From the NCBI GenBank assembly GCA_001769535.1, contig MEOH01000028.1, forward strand, positions 1-64,000: a stretch of 64,000 bases of DNA, given 5' to 3'. The stretch is from Bacteroidetes bacterium GWF2_38_335 (GTDB lineage Bacteria > Bacteroidota > Bacteroidia > Bacteroidales > GWF2-38-335). Every line of letters begins with the position of its first letter. The stretch's first letter is position 1. Shown here piece by piece: positions 41,428 through 51,015 of this stretch. Below the pieces are notes generated by a model. The model worked only from the letters and a program-made list of their open reading frames with translations, was not told where the DNA came from and searched no databases. The translations under genes and the position numbers were made by a program.

Positions 41428-42438
41428 ATGTACAGAAAATTAAAGTACTTTATCGGATTGCTCTTTTTGGGCGCCTTTTTGTTTTCATGCGTTCCTGCCC
41501 GTCAGTTTCAGGATCTTAAGGATAAAAACCAGAAATGTGAGGAAGAAAGGGATTTGCTGAAAGCCGAAAATCAATCGCTGGCGGTTAAGGTGAAGGAGCT
41601 GGAATCGGAAAATGCCATGATCAAAAAACAGCTCGTTGGTTTGTTGAATGACACCACGGTAATGGGCGTTTCATTGCGCACAATTAAATTGCAGTACAAC
41701 GACATCGATGAACTCAATAAAAAACTTCTTGAGAAGCAAAAAGAACTTTTGAAAGGCAATCAGGCCGAGCAGAGAAAACTGCTTGAGGAACTGGAAGCGT
41801 TGAGACTGAATCTTCAGAAGCAGGAAGATGACCTGAGAAAACTTGAAAAAGATCTCATGGAAAAGCAAAAAAGCATCACCGATGCCGAAAATGAACTGGA
41901 AGCCAAAAACAAAAGACTGGCCGAACTGGAAAGAAAGCTTACGTATAATGATTCAATTGTAAGATCTCTTAAGGATAAGGTTTCCAAAGCTCTGACAGGA
42001 TTCGAAGGACAGGGTCTCACCGTGGAACAGAAAAACGGAAAGGTATATGTTTCTCTTGATGAAAAATTACTCTTTAAATCAGGAAAATGGGATGTGGATC
42101 CCAAAGGACAAAAAGCACTGGAAAACCTTGCCGATGTGCTTGCTAAAAACGAAGACATCAACATCATGATCGAAGGCCATACCGATGATGTGCCTTACGG
42201 CGGTACCGGTAATGTTACCGACAATTGGGATTTATCGGCCAAACGTGCCACCGCTATTGTGAAAATATTATTAAAGAATACCCAGATTGATGCCAGGCGA
42301 CTCACAGCTGCTGGTCGGGGCGAATTTGTACCCGTAGATCCCTCTAAAACAACAGAGGCACGCGCCAAAAACCGCCGCACCGAAATCATCCTCACACCCA
42401 AACTCGACGAGCTGTTTAATATTCTGAATTCCAATTAA
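41428..42438 (+). CDS. OmpA family lipoprotein with coiled coil
   Basis: 336 residues. Lipobox FLFSCVPA near residue 20. Residues 30-190 are a long heptad-repeat coiled coil rich in Glu, Lys and Leu. Residues 215-330 are an OmpA domain that binds peptidoglycan (DEKLLFKSGKWDVDPKG, IMIEGHTDDVPYGG, NWDLSAKRATAIV, GRGEFVPVDPSKTTEARAKNRRTEI in parts). It tethers the outer membrane to the wall. Its last 18 codons and terminator are found again, mutated, at 44019-44126. Confidence 0.92.
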   Translation: MYRKLKYFIGLLFLGAFLFSCVPARQFQDLKDKNQKCEEERDLLKAENQSLAVKVKELESENAMIKKQLVGLLNDTTVMGVSLRTIKLQYNDIDELNKKLLEKQKELLKGNQAEQRKLLEELEALRLNLQKQEDDLRKLEKDLMEKQKSITDAENELEAKNKRLAELERKLTYNDSIVRSLKDKVSKALTGFEGQGLTVEQKNGKVYVSLDEKLLFKSGKWDVDPKGQKALENLADVLAKNEDINIMIEGHTDDVPYGGTGNVTDNWDLSAKRATAIVKILLKNTQIDARRLTAAGRGEFVPVDPSKTTEARAKNRRTEIILTPKLDELFNILNSN

Positions 42439-42460
42439 ACGTTATATATGCCATTTTTTG

Positions 42461-42491
42461 AAAAAAGCAGGATTTTTTTCCCTGCTTTTTT
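42461..42491 (+). terminator. Terminator of the OmpA gene
   Basis: AAAAAAGCAGG and CCTGCTTTTTT form an 11-bp stem with T run. The same terminator is duplicated at 44097. Confidence 0.85.
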
Positions 42492-42555
42492 TATGGATTT
42501 TTTTTAATTTTGTCCCTAAGGAGAGAGAATAGTTTTAACTTAAAATAGCATTTCT

Positions 42556-43980
42556 ATGAGAACAATTTTTTATTTTATTTTTTTGTCCTTTATTGGGACT
42601 TCAGTTTTTTCCCAGCAAAAAACAATAGTATCAGGTAAAATAAACAATCCAAAAACAAAGGAAATTACAGTTGAATATATGGACCATCATAAAATGGATT
42701 CAAAAATTGAAAAGACCAAACTTGAAAAAGACAATTCATTTTATCTGGAGTTTCAGCTTTTGAACCCTGTTGATGCCTATTTTAGTAACGGAGAGGTTAC
42801 ACAAATGGCTATTTGTCCCGGGGACAGTTTGTACATTACAATTGATGCAAACTATTTTGATGAAACAGTTTGTTATTCAGGCAAAGGTTCAGTGAAAAAC
42901 ATCTATCTGGCGCAACATTTTTTGCTTTTTAAAGATTCGGATTCAACCAAAAAAATTGAAAAGCCTGATAGATTTGACTTGCCTCCCTGTGAATTTCTAT
43001 CACACGTTAAAAAAATCAGTAAAAAAGAACTGGAACATCTGAAAGAGTTTTTTTCTAAACACCCTGGCAATGAGGAATTTGTTAAACAGCGCACTAAGGA
43101 TATACTTTATAATTCATATGACCTGTTAATTTTTCATTTTTTAGAAAATAATGGAAACAAGGGGCTTACCATGTTACCGCCTGAATATCAATGCATAATT
43201 AATTGCCTTGACAGTTTAGATTTAAAAAATACTCCTGAAGTAATAAGCCTGGATTATAAAAGATTAATTAGTAATTATATCTACTTTTTTAAAAATTACA
43301 CTTTTAATAACCCTGAGATGCCTTGGCAAGAAAAATGTTTTTTTCTTGCCAAACAATACCTGAGCGAGGCAAACCTTGATTATTTTATGTATTCACATAT
43401 GTTAGAGTACCTAAAGGCCGGGACAGTTGATCAGATGAAAAACCTTTATGATGATTTTTTGAATACTTGTAAAAATCAGGATTATATCATTAGTATTTCA
43501 GATATTTATAATAAGTACCTGGATCATGCAAAAAATCCAAAGTTGCCCGAAAATGCTGTGGTATATCAGCAAAACGATAAAAAAACCAAAGGACTTACAT
43601 TGGAAAAACTTGTTGAGCAGCACAAAGGAAAGGTGGTCTATATTGATTTTTGGGCCTCATGGTGTTCACCCTGTATTCAAATGATGGAACCAGCTGCCAC
43701 TTTGCACGAAAAATATAAATATAAAGATATTGTGTTTATTTATTGTTCAACCGACAGAGATGAAAGGGCCTGGCTTGCATCCATATCGGCAAAAAAGCCG
43801 GAGGGAATTCATTATCGCATTAACACCGATACTGATGAAGCATTTTATAAGCAGTTTCAAATAAAAGGAATACCCCATTTTGCATTAATTGGAAAAGATG
43901 GCAAAGTTCAATTTATTGAAGCAAAAAGACCAATAGATCCTGAAGTGGAGGACCAATTTAATTTATTGCTTTCAAAATAG
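42556..43980 (+). CDS. TlpA-like thioredoxin-domain protein
   Basis: 474 residues. Signal peptide ending SVFSQ; residues 22-110 form a beta domain like DUF4369 (VSGKINNPKTKEITVEYMD); 110-340 are helical; 345-474 are a thioredoxin-like domain with the active site FWASWCSPCIQMMEP and the cis-Pro segment KGIPHFALIGKDG. It should act in the periplasm as a thiol-disulfide oxidoreductase, perhaps reducing cytochrome maturation or secreted proteins. It is the intact member of a tandem pair with 44152-45636. Confidence 0.88.
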   Translation: MRTIFYFIFLSFIGTSVFSQQKTIVSGKINNPKTKEITVEYMDHHKMDSKIEKTKLEKDNSFYLEFQLLNPVDAYFSNGEVTQMAICPGDSLYITIDANYFDETVCYSGKGSVKNIYLAQHFLLFKDSDSTKKIEKPDRFDLPPCEFLSHVKKISKKELEHLKEFFSKHPGNEEFVKQRTKDILYNSYDLLIFHFLENNGNKGLTMLPPEYQCIINCLDSLDLKNTPEVISLDYKRLISNYIYFFKNYTFNNPEMPWQEKCFFLAKQYLSEANLDYFMYSHMLEYLKAGTVDQMKNLYDDFLNTCKNQDYIISISDIYNKYLDHAKNPKLPENAVVYQQNDKKTKGLTLEKLVEQHKGKVVYIDFWASWCSPCIQMMEPAATLHEKYKYKDIVFIYCSTDRDERAWLASISAKKPEGIHYRINTDTDEAFYKQFQIKGIPHFALIGKDGKVQFIEAKRPIDPEVEDQFNLLLSK

Positions 43981-44018
43981 AGAATTGAATTTATAGTGAA
44001 AAAAAGGTGTCGAGTAGC

Positions 44019-44075
44019 GAAATCATCCTAGTACCCAAACTCGACGAGCGGTTCAATTTTTTGAATACCAATTAA
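44019..44075 (+). pseudogene. Duplicated remnant of the OmpA gene 3' end
   Basis: Reads EIILVPKLDERFNFLNTN then TAA, against EIILTPKLDELFNILNSN then TAA at the true ompA-family gene end. It lies between the two TlpA-like genes and is followed by a copy of the same terminator, so it marks the breakpoint of a tandem duplication. Confidence 0.85.
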
Positions 44076-44096
44076 CGTCATAAATGCCATTTTTTG

Positions 44097-44126
44097 AAAA
44101 AAGCAGGGTGAATATCCTGCTTTTTT
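44097..44126 (+). terminator. Duplicated terminator
   Basis: AAAAAAGCAGG and CCTGCTTTTTT with a seven- to eight-base loop, a copy of the one at 42461. It lies just upstream of the second TlpA-like gene and may now serve the first. Confidence 0.8.
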
Positions 44127-44151
44127 TTATTTTTGTAAAAACGCTATAGCT

Positions 44152-45636
44152 ATGGTGAGAATATTTACAATTATGCTGCTTGTATGTTGTTATTTTTTTG
44201 GTCTTTCACAAACACGCACTGTAATATCAGGTAAAATTAATAAACCTGAATCTGAGGAATTAATTCTGGTTTATGATTATGTTGGTCCTTTTACTGCAAA
44301 AAAGATGGAGTATAAAATTGATTCTGTCGGCAAATTCAAATATATATTCGATCTTTTTTATCCGGTAGATGCAGGGTTAAGTTCAGAAAACAATGAAGTC
44401 GCTTTTTTTTATCTATACCCGGGCGATAGTTTAGTAATTGATATTGTTACCGATTCGGTTTCAGCTGCCAGCAAATACCCAAATTATTCTTTTACAACCC
44501 CACCATATGAAAACAGGAAATTAAATTATAAGGGCAAAGGCTCAGAATTAAATAATTATCTGGAGAATAAGGCAAATTTAGATCCTTCAATAATAAACGA
44601 GGATGTATTTAATGCTTACGTGAATAATTATGCCTCTTTTTATAAGCTTCTGATTGATGATGTTGAAAAACAGATCAATCAGTTAAAAGGGATTATAAAA
44701 AACAGCGGAAATTCAGATAAAAAAATTCTGAAAGACATGAGAGATATTTTTGAAATAGAAGCAGGTATAAAAATGATACAATTTTTGAATAATATTGATT
44801 CAACATCATTATATGAGAAAGGAAAAAATGAAAAATATCGTCAATTCTACAATTATTTTGACAGCATAATTATTGATGACATAAATGTTTTTCATATGAC
44901 ACCTGATTACCCTGCATTTTTAGAGTATTATTTATGGCAAATTAAAGCCGAAACAAAAGAGGAGCCAAAAGATATTTTTTTTAAGACCAATTATATTTCT
45001 GATATTAATAAAATCATTAGTTTTTTAAAAGGAAAAAACAGGGATTATTATATGTTTTTTTATTTATTTAATAAAATGAATGCTGGTAATATTCTTGATA
45101 TTGATCCTGCATATAGAAAATTCAATGCAACCTGCTCAAATCAAACATATATTGCGCGATTGGAAAAAAAGAGGGAGGAATGCATGAAACATGTTAATGA
45201 TCCTAAATTTGTCAATAAACCTGTGATTTTTTCAAAGTTAAATAACAATTCAGATACTTTAACTCTTAAAGACATATTGGCTAAGTGTGAAGGACGGGTT
45301 TCTATATTAATCTTTTATTCTCCTGAGAGTTATAATTCATTTTATTTTAGATATACATTAAATGAATTGGAAAAATTATATGGCGACGAAGGCGATCCAA
45401 TAATGATTTATTGTGCAATTGTATCCAACGAAAAACAATGATTGGGTTTTATCTCGCAAAATAAAATGAAAAATCTTCATTATATGGTAAAGAGCAACTC
45501 CGACAGCATATATTTTAACGACCTGAAATTTAATGATATACCCAGGTTTGTTTTGATTGATAAAAAAGGTGAAATATATAATCCCTCTTTTGAGGGGGTT
45601 TATGAGGGTATAGAAAAGCTATTAAAAATGAAATAG
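44152..45636 (+). pseudogene. Second TlpA-like paralogue, interrupted by in-frame TGA and lacking the CxxC site
   Basis: The track ORFs 44152-45441 and 45442-45636 are one frame of 494 codons with TGA at 45439-45441. Signal peptide and DUF4369-like start (TRTVISGKINKPESEELIL) match the intact paralogue. In the thioredoxin domain the site is FYSPESYNSF, with no cysteines. The stop falls in NEKQ-stop-LGFIS, exactly where the paralogue has DERAWLASIS, so the ancestral codon was probably TGG for Trp. The cis-Pro region NDIPRFVLIDKKG survives after the stop. A decaying duplicate, or a catalytically dead domain with a recent nonsense change. Confidence 0.85.
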
Positions 45637-45735
45637 ATATTTGCAGACAATAAATAATTTAAGGTTGTTTTTATTATATCCTTTGAACCTTTTCCCTACA
45701 TCTTTGTTTAGAATGAAACTAAATAATGATATATT

Positions 45736-45945
45736 ATGAATAAAAATATGGGAAATGCCGACAGAATAATCAGGATACTGATTGCTGCGGTAATCGCAAT
45801 ACTGTTTTTTACAGAAACTGTTACAGGTATTTTGGGAATTGTTCTTCTTGTTATGGCCGGAGTATTTTTGCTGGTTTCACTCATCGGAGCTTGCCCCTTG
45901 TATTTACCTTTCGGAATAAGGACCTTTAATTCGAAAAAAGGCTAA
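45736..45945 (+). CDS. DUF2892 family small membrane protein
   Basis: 69 residues. MGNADRIIRILIAAVIAIL followed by a second hydrophobic helix and GACPLYLPFGIRT is the DUF2892 (YgaP-like inner membrane) pattern. The family is membrane-embedded and often linked with sulfur or rhodanese genes; no such partner here. An internal Met at residue 5 is an alternative start. Fourteen bases before the next gene, probably one transcript. Confidence 0.85.
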   Translation: MNKNMGNADRIIRILIAAVIAILFFTETVTGILGIVLLVMAGVFLLVSLIGACPLYLPFGIRTFNSKKG

Positions 45946-45959
45946 TTAATCCGGTTACA

Positions 45960-46592
45960 ATGAAAACCCTGATTTTTTCAATAGCCATCGTGCTGATGTC
46001 TTTTAAATTTGCGCCATCACAAACAGTGATGTGCTCAAATTTTTGTGTTACTGATGTACAGTTTCAGGATACGGGAGTTCTTACCATTACAATTCAGTTT
46101 AACGGAACAGGCTCCGAATTTATTAATTATCCGTATGTCTCTTCGGTTCTGGATGCCGGTGGAAATGTAATTGCCACAGGAAGCATGTTTTATTTCGGGC
46201 AGATTGTGAATACTTCACAGGATTATGAAGCCACAACCTCGCTCACGCCCCCTTTTCCTGAAAACTTCGACGGCACAATTGTGTTTAATTATGACACTGT
46301 TTTCTGCCTGCTTCCTTTTTCCTGCCTCACACAGGTTCAGGAAAATTTTGCGGTCGAAAAAACGCCTCTTCGTTTGCTTTCAAATCCGGTTGCTGATAAG
46401 CTGATAATGGTCAATTACAATAATACCAGTGCCACTGAATTTATCATTTATGAAAGTTCCGGAAGACAGGCAAAAGCAGGAAAAATCAAATCAGGACAAA
46501 ATGAAATTAATGTTGGAGATCTGAAAAACGGAATATATTTTTTGACTTTGCCGGATTCCGATTTTCTGACAGTGAAATTCTTGAAAATTTAA
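45960..46592 (+). CDS. Small T9SS-secreted protein with C-terminal sorting domain
   Basis: 210 residues: signal peptide (MKTLIFSIAIVLMSFKFAPSQ), a beta-sandwich with several cysteines (CSNFCVTDVQF, CLLPFSCL), and a C-terminal T9SS sorting domain (LRLLSNPVADKLIMVNYNN...LKNGIYFLTLPD...VKFLKI). It is exported across the outer membrane by T9SS. Function of the sandwich domain unknown. Co-directional with DUF2892 and the lipoprotein gene. Confidence 0.82.
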   Translation: MKTLIFSIAIVLMSFKFAPSQTVMCSNFCVTDVQFQDTGVLTITIQFNGTGSEFINYPYVSSVLDAGGNVIATGSMFYFGQIVNTSQDYEATTSLTPPFPENFDGTIVFNYDTVFCLLPFSCLTQVQENFAVEKTPLRLLSNPVADKLIMVNYNNTSATEFIIYESSGRQAKAGKIKSGQNEINVGDLKNGIYFLTLPDSDFLTVKFLKI

Positions 46593-46602
46593 AACAAAAA
46601 AA

Positions 46603-47019
46603 ATGAAAAAGTTATTATTAATATTGCCGGTATTGGCCATTATTTTGGCCAGCTGCAGCAGCGACGACGATTCTGTTACTCCATCAGAAGCCACATCAAC
46701 CCTAACATCCGACCAGTGGAGAATTTCCTATTACTGGGACAAGGATAAGGATGAAACATCCGACTACAGCGGATATGTATTCACTTTTAACGATGATGGC
46801 AGTTTAACCGCTGTTAAAGGATCGGTAACTGTGTCAGGTTCCTGGTCGGTATACTCATCCGACGGATATACAAAGCTGGATATTGATTTTGGCACGGCCG
46901 AGCCATTGTCGGAGTTCAATGACGACTGGAAGATTCTGGAACAAACATCAGCCGAAATTAAGCTTGAAGATCAGAGCGGGTCAGGGGGCACAGAAACCCT
47001 GCACTTTGTTAAAATCTGA
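46603..47019 (+). CDS. Small lipoprotein, lipocalin-like
   Basis: 138 residues with lipobox (IILASCSSDDD). The mature part has the WRISYYWDKDKDETSDYSGY...FTFNDDGSLTAV...GSWSVYSSDGY pattern of small lipocalin-like Bacteroidota lipoproteins. Probably outer-membrane anchored; ligand unknown. Ten bases after the T9SS protein gene; followed by a clear terminator. Confidence 0.75.
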   Translation: MKKLLLILPVLAIILASCSSDDDSVTPSEATSTLTSDQWRISYYWDKDKDETSDYSGYVFTFNDDGSLTAVKGSVTVSGSWSVYSSDGYTKLDIDFGTAEPLSEFNDDWKILEQTSAEIKLEDQSGSGGTETLHFVKI

Positions 47020-47037
47020 TTTATAAAAGTATTATAG

Positions 47038-47081
47038 ATTATGCCTCTTCCCGATAAAAAGGGGATGTGGCATAATTTTTT
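47038..47081 (+). terminator. Terminator after the lipoprotein gene
   Basis: ATTATGCC and GGCATAAT pair, with TTCCC/GGGGA inside, then TTTTTT. Ends the 45.7-47.0 kb unit. Confidence 0.75.
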
Positions 47082-47253
47082 GTTCGTGCTTGTTTCATCA
47101 GAAAGGTTATGCAAAGAACATGTAATGAAAAAGTTTTCAGGGAAAACAATCAAGCCCTTTTTTAATCCTTTCAAATAAAGCTTTTTAATATCTGTCAAAA
47201 AGAAGCAATAAATCAGCGAAAACAGTTTATATTCGCTTTCCTTAAACTGAAAA

Positions 47254-49398
47254 ATGAGGTTGTTGCTTCTTAATATATTGGTGCTTGGTGCATTTTATCT
47301 TCTTTCTGCTCAGAAGGGTTCAGATGATAAAAGGATCAGTGGTATTGCCGAAAAAATTGATTTTTATATCTCCATGGCCGATGCTTCGCTTAATGAAGAG
47401 CCCGAAAAGACTTATAAATATGCCAATAAAGCCCTGATGCTTGCAAAAAATATGGGCCTGAACAAGCAGCACGCCGAAGCGTTGCAGATGCTTGGCAGAT
47501 ATTATGATTTGTCGGGCAAATACCATAAAGCCCTCGAAAAATATAAACTTGCCGAGAAAATTATCATTGATTTCAGCATTACCGAAAAAATCTCATCCAT
47601 AAGCAATGATATTGCCATTTCCTATGAAAGTCTGGGCGATTATAACGAAAGTCTGGTCTACTATTTCAGAGCATTAAACAGTGTTGAAAAATCTGACTAC
47701 CGATATTCACATATACTTTCAAACATTGCCGGGGTTTATACCATTCTTAAGGAATATGATCTGGCTGCCGAATATTATGAATTTGCCCTTGAAGAAGCAA
47801 AAAAGACCAAGGATAAAAGGCGGATTTCTATTGCACTGAACAACATCGGAATGATTTCTAACCTTATGGGTTTCAACAATGTTGCGCTGCTGTATTTTAA
47901 AGATGCCATTAAAACAGCCCGAGAATCAAAGGATCTTGCCCAGATTTCGAGCGTTTTGGCCAACATGGGTATGGCTTATCTCAATATAGAAGATTTTCAA
48001 AAGGCAGAGGAATGTTTTGTTGAATGTCTGGATATCGACAGCAGCCGCAATTACCGCGGTGGTATTGCCTATGATTACATGAACCTGGGAAAGCTGGAAT
48101 ATCTCAAAAAAAATTACAGTAAGGCGCTCTATTTCTTCGACAAATCATTAAAAATTGCAATTGACATCAATACCAAATCACTGCAGCAGGAAAACTATGA
48201 TTTTTTATCGAGAACCTACAGCAAACAAAATGATTTTAAAAAAGCCTACGATTATCATATTTTATACTCGGCCATAAACGACACCATCATCAGCGCCGAA
48301 AAAAACAGGAAAATTGCCGAGTTGCAGGTCAGCTATGATTTCAAGCAAAAGGACAATGAACTTCAGCAGCTTAATGAAAAGGAAGAATATTCAAGGGAGG
48401 TTATTACCAAGCAAAGGCAATTCATTCACCTGGTGTTTGGTGCATCTATTGTACTGCTTCTGGTAATTGTTTTGTTTGTTTGGCAATATTTTCAAAAAAA
48501 GCGAACCAACCGCAAGCTTTCTGAACAAAACAATCAGATTGAAAAACAGCATGAAGAGTTGAATACACAAAACGAAAAACTGTCGGTTTTATATGAAGAA
48601 CTGAAGGAGTACAATAAAAATATCACCGACAGCATCGTGTATTCAAAGCGCATTCAGAAAGCCATCCTTCCCAATCAGGAAAGATTCCAGAGGATTTTTC
48701 CCGAATCTTTTGTTTTTTATAAACCCAAGGATATTGTGAGCGGTGACTTTTACTGGGTTGAGGAAACAGAAGACAAGATTTTGCTTGCGGCTGTTGACTG
48801 TACCGGACATGGCGTTCCCGGGGCAATCATGTCGGCATTGTGTTTTTCGGTACTCAACCATATATTGAAAACAAGCTATAACAACCTTGAACCGGATGAA
48901 ATTCTCCGTCGTGCCCATTTTTCACTTAATAATGTGCTTAATCAGGAATATGGCAACAGCAATTATTCCGATTCCATGGATATTGCTCTTTGTGTAATAA
49001 TACCTTCCGAAAACCGACTGCTGTTTTCAGGAGCCAATCGTCCGCTTTTCTACATCCATCAGGAAGAACTTTTTGTTGTAAACGGAAACAAACTGTCGGT
49101 GGGAGGAAAAGCAGATCTGTTTAATGGTGATTATGAAACCCGTGAGATAAAATACAAAAACGGTGATTTGATTTACCTCTTCAGTGACGGATATGCCGAT
49201 CAGTTTGGTGGTCTCAATCATATTGAAAGATCCGGGGGCGGAAAGAAATTTACCACCGGACGCTTTAAGGAGTTTATCCTGAAAAACCATAATAACGACA
49301 TGAACATCCAAAAGGAAATCTTCATCCACACTTTTGAAAACTGGAAAGGGGACAATGAACAGGTGGATGATGTTTTGGTATTGGGAATCAGGTTATAA
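47254..49398 (+). CDS. TPR-containing SpoIIE/PP2C-type phosphatase
   Basis: 714 residues. Signal peptide; TPR repeats from about 50 to 340 (for example YLNIEDFQKAEECF, YDYMNLGKLEYLKKNYSKAL); a membrane helix (LVFGASIVLLLVIVLFVWQYF, about 390-410); a coiled coil; then a SpoIIE-type phosphatase with KPKDIVSGDFYW, AAVDCTGHGVPGAIMSAL and LFSDGYADQFGG acidic metal sites. It likely senses an envelope signal through periplasmic TPRs and dephosphorylates an anti-sigma antagonist or similar. No partner switch genes are adjacent. Confidence 0.92.
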   Translation: MRLLLLNILVLGAFYLLSAQKGSDDKRISGIAEKIDFYISMADASLNEEPEKTYKYANKALMLAKNMGLNKQHAEALQMLGRYYDLSGKYHKALEKYKLAEKIIIDFSITEKISSISNDIAISYESLGDYNESLVYYFRALNSVEKSDYRYSHILSNIAGVYTILKEYDLAAEYYEFALEEAKKTKDKRRISIALNNIGMISNLMGFNNVALLYFKDAIKTARESKDLAQISSVLANMGMAYLNIEDFQKAEECFVECLDIDSSRNYRGGIAYDYMNLGKLEYLKKNYSKALYFFDKSLKIAIDINTKSLQQENYDFLSRTYSKQNDFKKAYDYHILYSAINDTIISAEKNRKIAELQVSYDFKQKDNELQQLNEKEEYSREVITKQRQFIHLVFGASIVLLLVIVLFVWQYFQKKRTNRKLSEQNNQIEKQHEELNTQNEKLSVLYEELKEYNKNITDSIVYSKRIQKAILPNQERFQRIFPESFVFYKPKDIVSGDFYWVEETEDKILLAAVDCTGHGVPGAIMSALCFSVLNHILKTSYNNLEPDEILRRAHFSLNNVLNQEYGNSNYSDSMDIALCVIIPSENRLLFSGANRPLFYIHQEELFVVNGNKLSVGGKADLFNGDYETREIKYKNGDLIYLFSDGYADQFGGLNHIERSGGGKKFTTGRFKEFILKNHNNDMNIQKEIFIHTFENWKGDNEQVDDVLVLGIRL

Positions 49399-49512
49399 AA
49401 CAATAAAAACAATGTTGTTGTTACTGAAGATGCTGGAGAATAGCTTAAAAACAACCCTCGGTTACAAAATGATTTTTTATATTTGGTTACTAATTTGATA
49501 AATCATTGTAAT

Positions 49513-50040
49513 ATGACCTGTAAAAAGAAAAACCTCATTAAAATTTTATTGCTGTCAGCAATCCTCTCTATATTCTTTGTTGCTGGCTGCGATGAAGAAC
49601 AAAAGGACGATCAAAATATATCAGGCGAAGAAAAGCCGTTGCTTTCCGAAAAGCTGGATATTTTTACCGGTTCATGGGAATCAAAGGAATTTGATGCGGT
49701 GTTTACCGAAACATGGAATAAAAATCCCGACGGATCGCTATCCGGAGCAGGGGTATCAATTTATAACGACACTGTGGTTTTTACCGAAACACTTTCATTC
49801 AGGCTTATCAGAGATACCACCTATTATGTGGTTAATATTCCCGATCAGAATGAAGGAAAAGATGTGATGTTCCGAATGACAAAATGCGAAGACAGTCTGT
49901 TTGTTTTTGAAAACCGTGCACATGACTATCCCCAGGTGATCACTTACAAATTTTTCAAGAAAGACAGTGCCAGGGTAACCCTCGAGGGATCCCTCGAAGT
50001 GGACAAATCAGAGTTATTAATGAAAAGGGTAAAAAGATGA
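49513..50040 (+). CDS. Lipoprotein of DUF6265-like family
   Basis: 175 residues from the ATG at 49513 (MTCKKKNLIKILLL); the track's earlier start adds a non-signal stretch. Lipobox FVAGCDE. The domain has FTGSWESKEFDAVFTETWNK (read in part), and FENRAHDYPQVITYKF, typical of this lipocalin-like group. Function unknown. Its stop overlaps folK's start by four bases (ATGA). Confidence 0.75.
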   Translation: MTCKKKNLIKILLLSAILSIFFVAGCDEEQKDDQNISGEEKPLLSEKLDIFTGSWESKEFDAVFTETWNKNPDGSLSGAGVSIYNDTVVFTETLSFRLIRDTTYYVVNIPDQNEGKDVMFRMTKCEDSLFVFENRAHDYPQVITYKFFKKDSARVTLEGSLEVDKSELLMKRVKR

Positions 50041-50534
50041 ACAAAGTATATTTGCTTCTGGGAACAAACCTTGGCGAAAAGGAAAATAATATCGATAAAG
50101 CCTGCGAAGGAATTGAAAACGAAATCGGTTTGATTTATGATCTTTCACCGATTTATGAAACCGAGCCCCATGGATTTAAACATGAAAGTAATTTTCTAAA
50201 CAGGGTGGTGTGCATACGCACTTGCTTTTCGGCAGATGAGGTTCTTGAGAAAATTCTGGCTATCGAACTTAAAATGGGAAGAACGCGAACAGGCGGTGAT
50301 TACCAGGCCAGAGTTATTGACATTGACATTTTGTTTTTCGGGGATCAGATTATTGAAAAGCCGGGACTGATTGTTCCGCATCCCAGACTGCAAGACAGAA
50401 AATTTGTGTTGATTCCATTAAATGAAATTGCTTCAGATTTGATTCATCCCACGCTGAAAAAAAGCGTGTCAGAACTTCTTGAAAAATGCTATGATGAAGG
50501 AATGGTTAAAAAATATCAGTCTACCAAAGAGTAA
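50037..50534 (+). CDS. folK: HPPK, 6-hydroxymethyl-7,8-dihydropterin pyrophosphokinase
   Basis: 165 residues. YLLLGTNLGEKENNI start, ETEPHGFKHESNFLNRV, and the catalytic block RTRTGGDYQARVIDIDILFFG with IVPHPRLQDRKFVLIPL are the HPPK signature. It transfers pyrophosphate from ATP in folate synthesis. Coupled by ATGA to the lipoprotein gene, and its end overlaps the convergent membrane-protein gene by 14 bases. Confidence 0.96.
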   Translation: MNKVYLLLGTNLGEKENNIDKACEGIENEIGLIYDLSPIYETEPHGFKHESNFLNRVVCIRTCFSADEVLEKILAIELKMGRTRTGGDYQARVIDIDILFFGDQIIEKPGLIVPHPRLQDRKFVLIPLNEIASDLIHPTLKKSVSELLEKCYDEGMVKKYQSTKE

Positions 50535-51012
50535 AATACTCGTAATAACCATCAAGTGAGGTGATTATATAACTTAAAACGATTGACCAAACCAACACAA
50601 AAGAAACAAGCATAATCAGTGTTTTTCTTGAGTTATTGAAAAATCTTACCGCAATAAAGGTTCCAACCGGAATAGAAATAATTATGGGAGTAAAAAGGGC
50701 CAGACCAAACAAGCCATAATTTCTTTTGAGTTTGATAACCCTTCTAAATCTTTTATAATTCACTTTTTTTGGCTCACGAACCCTGATTTTTTCTTTTCTT
50801 AATCCGGTGCTATTAAGAAAAAGTTTCCATAAACGCATAAATGGTTTGGTTAGATAGGCAAAGAAAAAAACTCCGGCAATGCCCCCAGTTGAAGTTGTAA
50901 ATAAAATCTCATGAAAATTTAATCTGAGCGATATTGCCGCAAACGGAAAGGCAAAAGCAAATTTTACAGTGCTAAGCAAAAAAACCAGCGTAAGATCAAT
51001 TAAATACTCCAT
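50521..51012 (-). CDS. Small multi-pass membrane protein, unknown function
   Basis: 163 residues with about three to four hydrophobic stretches (FLLSTVKFAFAFPFAAI, LFGLALFTPIIISIPVGTFIAVRFF, LIMLVSFVLVWSIVLSYII). A basic central loop (KEKIRVREPKKVNYKRFRRVIKLKR) should face the cytoplasm. The FTPIIISIPVGTF part is like the small-multidrug-export/DedA-like group, but I do not assign it. Three bases after upp, same strand, so co-transcribed. Confidence 0.7.
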   Translation of the reverse strand: MEYLIDLTLVFLLSTVKFAFAFPFAAISLRLNFHEILFTTSTGGIAGVFFFAYLTKPFMRLWKLFLNSTGLRKEKIRVREPKKVNYKRFRRVIKLKRNYGLFGLALFTPIIISIPVGTFIAVRFFNNSRKTLIMLVSFVLVWSIVLSYIITSLDGYYEYFTLW

Positions 51013-51015
51013 TTA

